Assembly (NCBI RefSeq): GCF_946885855.1 | Contig: NZ_CAMPHH010000146.1 | Location: forward strand, 1-8,613 | Length of the DNA stretch: 8,613 nucleotides | Direction of reading: 5' to 3' | Origin: an uncultured Actinotalea sp. | GTDB taxonomy: Bacteria > Actinomycetota > Actinomycetes > Actinomycetales > Cellulomonadaceae | In this document: positions 1 through 5,141 of the stretch, piece after piece | Layout of the letters: each line of letters begins with the position of its first letter | Position numbering within the stretch: the first letter of the stretch is position 1 | Translations under genes and position numbers: made by a program | Notes under the pieces: model-generated | What the model was told of the DNA's origin: nothing | Databases searched by the model: none | What the model saw: the letters and a program-made list of their open reading frames with translations, nothing else

Positions 1-59
1 CCCCCCCCCCCCCCCACCGTCTAATTCGTCGGCAAGCGTCAGATGTGTATAAGAGACAG
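1..59. other. Sequencing artefact: poly-C run, Nextera index and adapter at contig end
   Basis: This stretch is not genomic. Bases 41-59 are exactly the Tn5 mosaic end used in Nextera kits (AGATGTGTATAAGAGACAG). Bases 26-40 match the Nextera read-1 adapter stub TCGTCGGCAGCGTC with one extra A. Bases 18-25 (CGTCTAAT) match, from memory, the Nextera XT i5 index S510, and 15-17 (CAC) match the end of the P5 oligo. Bases 1-15 are only C. Read on the minus strand the order is insert, mosaic end, adapter, index, GTG, then poly-G. That is what a short-insert read running past its template gives on two-colour Illumina chemistry. Genomic sequence starts at about base 60. Confidence 0.97.
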
Positions 60-987
60 TCGTCGCCTCGGTGGCCGCCAGCCGGACCTGCAGCTCGGTC
101 GCGTCCCGCGCCATCGACGCCAGGAGCGGGTGGGCGGCGGCAGCGGGCAGGTCGGCGCGTCGGGGGATCGTCGCGGCGCGCGCCGACGCGGCCGCCCGGT
201 CCACCCGGTCCCACAGGACCGGGGAGGGGTGCGGCAGCCAGAGGTGCACCTCGCGGTGCTCGGCGAGCGCGGTGAGCACCCGGAGATGGTGCTCGGGCAG
301 CCGGGTCGCGCCGAACAGCGACAGCCGCCCGGGCAGGTCCACCGTCCCGGGGCGCTCGCGCAGGGCGCGCACCGCGTCCTCGAGCGTCTCGGCAGGGCTC
401 GGGACGCCGACGGCGGCGCGCACGTGCCGCCACAGCCGCGCCTGCCAGGCGAGGTCCGCCGGGACGGGCGACCCCGCGCCGTCGTCGTCGGAGCCCGCGG
501 CCCAGGCGCGGAGCATCGCCGGCCGCTGCGTGGCGTAGCCGGTGAAGAGGTGGGCGAGGTGCTGGGCCACCTGGAGGCGGCGCGCGCGGCGCACCTCGTC
601 CGCGGGCTCGGCGGTACCCGCGCCGACGAAGCGGCCCAGGGGCCGGCACCACGGCTCGCCCGCGCACGCGTCGATCGCCTCGAGGACGTGCCAGGTCAGC
701 CGGTCCGCCCGCCACGGGTCCTCGTCCGGGTCCGCGCCGAGGGCGGCGGCGAGGACGTCCCCGACCACGAGGGCGGGCGAGTCGAACGCCACGTTCGCGC
801 AGATCCCGGCCTCGCCCTCGGCCGCGCCGAGGTGGTGCGACAGGCGCTGGGCGAGCCACCGCTCGACACCGCGCGTGGGCACGGCGACGACCTCGCGGTC
901 GAAGGGGTCCGACGGCGGCGCGGACAGCACGGCGGCCAACGGCGGGACGAGCGCGTCCGCGCGCTCGGAGCGATGCACCCGCAGCAC
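60..987 (-). CDS. recC: Exodeoxyribonuclease V subunit gamma (RecC), N-terminal part, cut by contig end
   Basis: RecC is the Chi-recognising, structural subunit of the RecBCD helicase-nuclease, which processes DNA double-strand ends for homologous recombination in the cytoplasm. About 309 codons are present, against roughly 1100 for the family, so only the first quarter or so is seen. Residues 37-75 hold the typical N-terminal block VPTRGVERWLAQRLS followed by GICANVAF. Residues 223-255 (SLFGATRLPEHHL then VHLWLPHPSP) correspond to the conserved 'FG...LP...L..L......HL....P' block of the inactive helicase-like domain. The GTG start at 987 has an AAGGGGG Shine-Dalgarno at 1000-994, six bases away. 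The gene ends where the Nextera adapter begins, so the truncation is technical and not a pseudogene. recB and recD would be expected further downstream but are not in the window. The dinB-like gene lies 158 bp upstream on the same strand. Confidence 0.88.
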
Positions 988-1063
988 GTCCCACCCCCTT
1001 CGACGACGTCGGCCCGCGTCCCGTCGCACGGCGCCAGCAGACCTGCCTGACCGGTCGCGAGCC

Positions 1064-1073
1064 ACCCTAGGGT
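1064..1073 (-). promoter_or_regulatory. Candidate -10 element / 10-bp palindrome upstream of recC
   Basis: ACCCTAGGGT is a perfect palindrome. Read on the minus strand it contains TAGGGT, which fits the TANNNT -10 consensus common in actinobacteria, and would give recC a leader of about 70 bases. A TTGTGT lies upstream but only 13 bases away, too close for a standard -35. The site is therefore only a candidate, and the palindrome could instead be an operator or chance. Confidence 0.2.
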
Positions 1074-1145
1074 CCGGCACCGACACAACCCGTGACGGCG
1101 CCGCCCGCGAACGCGGCCGACCACCCCTGCGGCAGCGCCGCGGAA

Positions 1146-1697
1146 CTACTCGCCCGTGAGCCCGTCGACCGACTCCCGCAGCAGGTCCGCGTGCCCGCAG
1201 TGCCGCGCGTACTCCTCGACCATGTGGACGAGGATCCAGCGCAGGCTGGGCGCGGTGCCGTCGGCCCACGGCCGCCGCGCCCGCTGGTCCAGGCCGCCGT
1301 CGGCGAGCGCCCGGGCGACCGCGGTGCGCGAGCGCCCGACGGCGTCCCGCCACAGGGCGCGCAGGTCCTCCGGTCCGTCCTCGGCGGCGGAGTGCCAGTC
1401 CCAGTCGCGGTCCGCCGACCAGTCGACGGCATCCCACGGCGGCGTCGGCGCGTGGCCGTGGAGCGTGTGGGAGAGCCAGTGGTCCTCGACGTAGGCGAGG
1501 TGCTTGAGCATCCCGCCGAGCGTCATCGACGACGGCGGCACGGTCGCGCGCAGGCCCGTCGCGTCCAGCCCCGAGCACTTCCACTCCAGCGTCGCGCGGA
1601 GGAAGTCGAGGAAGCCGAGCAGGGTCGCGGCCTCGTCGGCGGCGACGGGCGGCTCGGGCCGGCCCTGCTCGTCGAGCACGGGGATGGTGTCGCTCAC
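1146..1697 (-). CDS. DinB/DUF664-family protein
   Basis: This 183-residue protein belongs to the DinB / DUF664 group, four-helix-bundle proteins that often bind a metal and are related to mycothiol- or bacillithiol-dependent enzymes. The specific reaction cannot be told. Diagnostic pieces are LLGFLDFLRATLEWK (27-40), the block SMTLGGMLKHLAYVEDHW (57-74), PWADG near 143-147, and the C-terminal LRWILVHMVEEYARHCGHADLLRE (152-175). The putative metal ligands H66, H158 and H166 (or H169) are all present, so the protein looks intact. The length is normal for the family. The GTG start at 1697 is the first possible start that gives the family N-terminus; no good Shine-Dalgarno is visible. It lies 158 bp ahead of recC on the same strand and is divergent from the PRiA4b-like gene at 1764, with 66 bp between the starts. 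This DinB family is unrelated to DNA polymerase IV, which shares the name. Confidence 0.85.
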   Translation of the reverse strand: MSDTIPVLDEQGRPEPPVAADEAATLLGFLDFLRATLEWKCSGLDATGLRATVPPSSMTLGGMLKHLAYVEDHWLSHTLHGHAPTPPWDAVDWSADRDWDWHSAAEDGPEDLRALWRDAVGRSRTAVARALADGGLDQRARRPWADGTAPSLRWILVHMVEEYARHCGHADLLRESVDGLTGE

Positions 1698-1763
1698 GGG
1701 GTCCAGGATGCCGGGTGGGGACGGCGGGGCGACCGTGTCGGTGCCTCGTGGTCCGCTTCCGCC

Positions 1764-2441
1764 ATGACGAACGACGACGCCACGTACCGCCTCCACATCC
1801 AGGTGCTGCGGGTGCGGCCGCCGCTGTGGCGCCGGGTCGAGGTGCCCGCGTCGATAACCCTGGACCGGCTGCGCCTCGTGGTCGACACGGTCATGGGCTG
1901 GCCCGGGGCGGGCGGGGAGTTCGTCGTCGGCGGGTCGACGCGGGACCCGTGGTCGACGCCGGTCCGCCCGTTCGACGTGCTGGCGGAGGAGATCGCGCGC
2001 GACCGGCGGACGTGGTCGCGGCTCGGCTTCTCCGCGGCGGACCTGGAGGTCGTCGAGGAGGACCTGCTCGTCGAGGAGCAGCTGCGGGTGCGCGACCTGC
2101 TGCCCGCCGAGCGGTCGACCCTGATGTACCGCTACGGGGCGGCCTGGGAGCACCGGCTCAAGGTGGAGCGCGTGGTCGGGACGGCGCTGCCCCGGCCGCG
2201 GTGCCTCGCCGGCCGGCGGGCGGCGCCGGCGCAGTACCTCGTCAACGGCTGGAACTACACCGAGCTGCTGCGCCTGGCCCGGGCGGTCGCCGAGGGCCAG
2301 GGGTCGTCCCAGGACGAGGCGATGCTCGCGGCGCACCTGCCCGGCCTCTCGCCGCAGGAGGCGTGGGAGACGCTCGACGGCTTCGACGCGCTCCAGGCGG
2401 ACGGCCTGCTGCGCATCCTGCACGAGCAGGGGCGCCTGTGA
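1764..2441 (+). CDS. Plasmid pRiA4b ORF-3-like protein, short paralog
   Basis: This 225-residue protein shows the start of the PRiA4_ORF3 family (also called IS1096 TnpR-like passenger): YRLHIQVLRVRPPLWRRVEV (8-27) then SITLDRLRLVVDTVMGW (30-46). The function of the family is not established; members occur on plasmids, beside some insertion sequences, and on chromosomes. Residues 122-132 (YRYGAAWEHRL) and 145-152 (PRCLAGRR) align with the later family motifs but are degenerate. The usual 'GDxWxH' aspartates are replaced by Ala-Ala, and the 'CPPExCGG' cysteines by APAQ. The C-terminal segment 186-225 is helical and acidic (SPQEAWETLDGFDALQADGLLRIL). No Shine-Dalgarno precedes the ATG at 1764, and no in-frame upstream start fits the family better. 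A compound hairpin starts one base after its stop. Its longer paralog lies 1.2 kb downstream, on the far side of the MDR gene. Confidence 0.85.
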   Translation: MTNDDATYRLHIQVLRVRPPLWRRVEVPASITLDRLRLVVDTVMGWPGAGGEFVVGGSTRDPWSTPVRPFDVLAEEIARDRRTWSRLGFSAADLEVVEEDLLVEEQLRVRDLLPAERSTLMYRYGAAWEHRLKVERVVGTALPRPRCLAGRRAAPAQYLVNGWNYTELLRLARAVAEGQGSSQDEAMLAAHLPGLSPQEAWETLDGFDALQADGLLRILHEQGRL

Positions 2442-2498
2442 CGGCCCCGGGTATCGAGGCTGCTGCCGCGACGGCGGCGGTGCTCCGGCCCGGGGCCG
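2442..2498 (+). terminator. Compound hairpin directly after the short PRiA4b-like gene
   Basis: The 10-bp arms CGGCCCCGGG (2442-2451) and CCCGGGGCCG (2489-2498) pair perfectly. Inside the loop there is a second stem, GCCGC (2465-2469) with GCGGC (2474-2478). The structure begins at the base after the TGA stop. There is no T-tract, as is common for terminators in very GC-rich actinobacteria, so calling it a terminator is inference from position and strength. Confidence 0.5.
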
Positions 2499-2513
2499 GG
2501 CGGGGTACGCGCC

Positions 2514-2550
2514 GCGCCGGGCCGGCCACCGTGCGAGCCGGCCCGGGCGC
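2514..2550 (-). terminator. GC-rich hairpin at the convergent junction, 3' of the MDR gene
   Basis: The left arm at 2514-2526 (GCGCCGGGCCGGC) pairs with 2537-2550 (GCCGGCCCGGGCGC), with one bulged G and a 10-base loop. It lies 10 bases past the stop of the minus-strand MDR gene. As an inverted repeat it could act on both strands. No T-tract follows. Confidence 0.5.
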
Positions 2551-2560
2551 GCGGCCGACG

Positions 2561-3484
2561 TCAGGACACCCGGATGACGACCTTCCCGCGCACGTGCCCG
2601 CTCGCGGAGAGCTCGTGGGCCGCGGCGGTCTCCTCGAGGGGGAACACCTGGGCGACCTCGGGTCGCACCTTGCCGTCGTCGATCAGCGCGGCGAGCGCCG
2701 CGAGGTCGGCGCTGTCCGGCCGGACCCACATGTAGGCGCCGCCCACCGCGGCGACCTCCGGGTCCGCGACGGACCCGACGCGCACCTGCCCCGTGCCGAC
2801 CTCCGGGGTGGTGGCGACGACACCGCCGCCCACGAGGTCGAGGACGACGTCGACGCCGTCGGGCGCGAGGGACCGGACGCGCTCGACGAGCCCGTCGCCG
2901 TAGGCCACCGGCTCGGCACCGAGGGAGCGGAGGTGCTCGTGGTTGCCCTCGCTCGCGGTCCCGATGACCCGTGCCCCGAGGGCGCGGGCGATCTGCACCG
3001 CGAACCCGCCGACCCCGCCGGCGGCCGCGTGGACGAGGAGCGTGTCGCCCTCGCCCACCCCGAGGCGACGCAGCGCCTGGTACGCGGTGAGCCCGGCGAG
3101 CGGCACGGCCGCGGCCTCCTCGAACGACGCCGTCCGCGGCTTGTGCGCCAGCGTGCGGACGGGAGCGGCGACGAGCTCCGCCGTCGTCCCGCCGCCGACC
3201 ACGTCCTTGCGCACGTAGCCGAAGACCTCGTCGCCCACCTCGAACTCGTGCGCGTCGGCGCCCACCTGCTCCACCACGCCGGCCATGTCCCACCCGGGGA
3301 CGACCGGGAAGACGGCGTCCATGAGGCCGTCGAGGTAGCCCTCCCGCACCTTCCAGTCGACCGGGTTGACGGACGTCGCCCGGACGCGGACGAGCACGGA
3401 GTCGGGCCCGACCTTGGGGGTGGGCAGGTCGGTCAGCTCGAGGACGTCGGGGCCGCCGTAGGTCGTGTACGCGATCGCTCTCAT
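2561..3484 (-). CDS. NADP-dependent quinone-oxidoreductase-like protein (MDR superfamily, zinc-free)
   Basis: This 307-residue protein is a medium-chain dehydrogenase/reductase of the quinone oxidoreductase (QOR, zeta-crystallin) type, expected to use NADPH to reduce quinones or activated enones in the cytoplasm; the real substrate is unknown. The N-terminal GroES-like domain begins MRAIAYTTYGGPDVLEL and contains ATSVNPVDWKVREG (37-49) and PGWDMAGVVEQVG (63-75). The Rossmann nucleotide-binding motif is HAAAGGVGGFAVQIAR (152-167), preceded by AAVPLAGLTAYQAL (125-138). The structural and catalytic zinc cysteines of alcohol dehydrogenases are absent, as expected for this branch. The C-terminus EETAAAHELSASGHVRGKVVIRV is typical and complete. 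The ATG at 3484 was chosen because MRAIAY is the usual family start; the reading frame stays open further upstream, with a GTG seven codons earlier, but no clear Shine-Dalgarno supports either. It is divergent from the long PRiA4b-like gene and convergent with the short one. Confidence 0.9.
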   Translation of the reverse strand: MRAIAYTTYGGPDVLELTDLPTPKVGPDSVLVRVRATSVNPVDWKVREGYLDGLMDAVFPVVPGWDMAGVVEQVGADAHEFEVGDEVFGYVRKDVVGGGTTAELVAAPVRTLAHKPRTASFEEAAAVPLAGLTAYQALRRLGVGEGDTLLVHAAAGGVGGFAVQIARALGARVIGTASEGNHEHLRSLGAEPVAYGDGLVERVRSLAPDGVDVVLDLVGGGVVATTPEVGTGQVRVGSVADPEVAAVGGAYMWVRPDSADLAALAALIDDGKVRPEVAQVFPLEETAAAHELSASGHVRGKVVIRVS

Positions 3485-3579
3485 AGAGGCAGCAACAGGC
3501 GTCACCGCGAGATGTTCCCCCGCGGGCACCGCGCGGCCCCTTCCCCTCACCGCTGCGATCTTGGAGACTGGCGGTGCCA

Positions 3580-3597
3580 CGACGTCGTCGACGTCGT
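3580..3597. promoter_or_regulatory. Tandem palindromic 9-mer, candidate operator in divergent promoter region
   Basis: CGACGTCGT occurs twice head to tail (3580-3588 and 3589-3597). Each copy contains the palindromic core GACGTC, and the first, with its preceding A, forms the perfect palindrome ACGACGTCGT. It sits 95 bp upstream of the MDR start and 21 bp upstream of the GTG chosen for the long PRiA4b-like gene. If that gene instead starts at GTG 3574, the repeat is coding (Arg-rich), which lowers confidence in a regulatory role. Confidence 0.3.
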
Positions 3598-3606
3598 GTC
3601 AGGGGC

Positions 3607-3612
3607 GGGAGG
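3607..3612 (+). promoter_or_regulatory. Ribosome binding site deciding the start of the long PRiA4b-like gene
   Basis: GGGAGG lies six bases before the GTG at 3619. A competing in-frame GTG at 3574 has GGAG at 3563-3566, seven bases away, and would add 15 residues, MPRRRRRRVRGGRAA, which do not belong to the family. The stronger match and the family N-terminus favour 3619, but 3574 is not excluded. Confidence 0.55.
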
Positions 3613-3618
3613 GCGGCC

Positions 3619-5040
3619 GTGGAGCTGCTGCGCATCTACGTGGTCCTCGACGGTGTCGCGCCCGCGGTCTGGCGCCGTGTCGACGTGCCGCGCTCGCTGC
3701 CGCTGGACCGGCTGCACCTGGTCCTCCAGGGCGCGATGGGGTGGACCGGCGTCCACTCCTACGCGTTCGAGACCGTCGCCGCCGACGGCTCGCGGCACCC
3801 GGAGCGGTTCCTGCCCGACCACGCCCTGGACGGCGGTCAGGTGGGCGAGCGCGAGACGACGATGCCGGTCGGCCGGCTGCTCGGGCGACCGGGCGACCGG
3901 CTGCGCTATCTCTACGACAGCGGCGACGAGTGGGACCACACCCTGCGGCTGGAGCAGGTCGTCCCAGGCATCGACGAGCACCCTCGCTGCGTCGCGGGTG
4001 CCCGAGCCTGCCCCCCGGAGAGCTGTGGTGGTCCGGCCGGCTACGACCACCTCCTGCAGGTCCTCGCCGACTCACCGCGCCGCGACGCCGCGAGGTTCGA
4101 CGTCGCGCGGGCCCAGGACGCCGTCGTCCGCCTCCTCGCCGCTGCCCCGGCCCCCGGCTCGACGGAACGGGAGCACGGGGCCGGTCGCGCGGGGCGGGAC
4201 GGGACGGCCCACCCGACGGCGACGCGGGGCGAGGAGCGCCGGCGTGCGCGGCTGTCCGGGCGGGTCGATGTGCTCGGCGACCTGCTCCTGCGCGCCGCAG
4301 GCCCGGGCGACGAGGTGCTCTCGGTGCTCGCTCGCCGCGCGCGGACCGGGGAGCCGGTCACGATCGACCCGACGACGGCGGCGCGCATGGTCGCCCCGGT
4401 CGCGTGGCTCGTCCGGCGCGTCGGCGCCGACGGCGTCCCGCTCACCGCCGCCGGCTACCTGCGCCCCGTCGACGTGGTGGCCGTCGCGCGGGAGCTCGAC
4501 CTCGCGGGGGAGTGGCACGGCGCGCTGAACCGCGAGGCGACGACCGTGCCGCTGCTCGTGTGGCGCGAGGGGCTCCAGCGGGCCGGTCTGCTCCGGGCCG
4601 CCCAGGGGAGGCTGCGCGCCAGCCGCGCGGCCCTCGAGCTCGTCGACGACCCGGTCGGGCTCTGGTGGTTCCTCGCCGAGCGCGTGCCGGTCGGCACGGC
4701 GGCAGAGCGTGACGCCGGGCTCGTCGTCCTCCTCGACCTCGCCGGGGACGGCACCGCCCCCGCGGCGGGGTACCCCGATCACCCCGGCCGATCGGACTCG
4801 GTCGGAGGCGCGGGGCGGAACGGCCGTCACCGCACCGGCGCCGCCATGCACGCGCTCGGATGGTGCGGGCGCGACGCCGAGGTGCTCGCCGCTGCCGAGG
4901 TCCGCTCGACCGCGGATCGGACGGTCGAGCTGCTGCACCGGCTCGGCTGCTTCGTCGACGCGGGCGTCCTCGGCCGGCGTGCCGTCCCGACGCCGGAGGG
5001 CGTCCTCTTCGCCCGCGCGGCCCTGCAGACCTGGCCCTGA
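3619..5040 (+). CDS. Plasmid pRiA4b ORF-3-like protein with long C-terminal extension
   Basis: This 473-residue protein has two parts. Residues 1-175 are a well-kept PRiA4_ORF3 domain: VELLRIYVVLDGVAPAVWRR (1-20), LDRLHLVLQGAMGWTGVHSYAF (29-50), YLYDSGDEWDHTLRLE (97-112) and HPRCVAGARACPPESCGG (121-138) with C124, C131 and C136. A low-complexity linker (about 176-212) leads to a C-terminal region of unknown function, 213-473. There, VPLTAAGYLRPVDVVAVARELDL (273-295), EWHGALNREATTVPLLVWREGLQRAGLLR (298-326) and the final TPEGVLFARAAL (458-469) look like helix and wing segments of winged-helix-like folds; this is inference. I recall similar extensions in other actinobacterial members, so the fusion itself is probably not new. 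A Gly/Arg-rich insert (about 376-409) interrupts the C-terminal region. The gene is divergent from the MDR gene, 134 bp between starts, and ends before a hairpin. No function can be assigned. Confidence 0.85.
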   Translation: MELLRIYVVLDGVAPAVWRRVDVPRSLPLDRLHLVLQGAMGWTGVHSYAFETVAADGSRHPERFLPDHALDGGQVGERETTMPVGRLLGRPGDRLRYLYDSGDEWDHTLRLEQVVPGIDEHPRCVAGARACPPESCGGPAGYDHLLQVLADSPRRDAARFDVARAQDAVVRLLAAAPAPGSTEREHGAGRAGRDGTAHPTATRGEERRRARLSGRVDVLGDLLLRAAGPGDEVLSVLARRARTGEPVTIDPTTAARMVAPVAWLVRRVGADGVPLTAAGYLRPVDVVAVARELDLAGEWHGALNREATTVPLLVWREGLQRAGLLRAAQGRLRASRAALELVDDPVGLWWFLAERVPVGTAAERDAGLVVLLDLAGDGTAPAAGYPDHPGRSDSVGGAGRNGRHRTGAAMHALGWCGRDAEVLAAAEVRSTADRTVELLHRLGCFVDAGVLGRRAVPTPEGVLFARAALQTWP

Positions 5041-5053
5041 CCAGGACGTGCAA

Positions 5054-5082
5054 GGGCCGCGGCCCCTCCGACACAGGAGGGG
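5054..5082 (+). terminator. Palindrome plus hairpin after the long PRiA4b-like gene
   Basis: GGGCCGCGGCCC (5054-5065) is a perfect palindrome. Overlapping it, CCCCTCC (5063-5069) pairs perfectly with GGAGGGG (5076-5082) around the loop GACACA. The pair begins 13 bases after the stop codon and precedes the lipoprotein gene by 59 bases. The two stems share bases 5063-5065, so they compete. No T-tract is seen. It could be a terminator or part of the lipoprotein mRNA leader. Confidence 0.45.
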
Positions 5083-5141
5083 TAGAGGTCCGACCCGGGC
5101 CCGGAGCGGCGCGGCACGACCGCGCGAGAGGGGTGAGCGCG

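Noticed and set aside
43..1050. Long plus-strand open frame (335 codons) opposite recC
   Set aside because: It starts inside the Nextera mosaic end (MCIRDS), is Arg/Gly-rich and has no domain; it is the antisense shadow of the minus-strand recC frame.
1146..3635. Single 829-codon minus-strand frame that would fuse MDR-region sequence to the DinB domain
   Set aside because: Only its last 183 codons match a family. Upstream of GTG 1697 it is a low-complexity Arg/Ala shadow of the MDR gene and of the plus-strand PRiA4b gene in the wrong frame.
2976..3660. Possible structural RNA or riboswitch before the divergent genes
   Set aside because: No recognisable conserved riboswitch or tRNA elements; most of the stretch is coding for the MDR protein and the 134-bp gap lacks a clear fold beyond short palindromes.
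1715..4528. 937-codon plus-strand open frame spanning three genes
   Set aside because: Open only because of the GC content; its composition is Arg/Gly/Ala-rich and it crosses genes on both strands with better family matches.
1764..5040. Insertion sequence suggested by the IS1096-passenger-like proteins
   Set aside because: No transposase, terminal inverted repeats or target duplication can be seen; family members also occur as ordinary chromosomal genes.
5041..5141. Small gene between the long PRiA4b-like gene and the lipoprotein
   Set aside because: The 101 bases are taken by a palindrome/hairpin and the lipoprotein Shine-Dalgarno; no start with a plausible protein fits.
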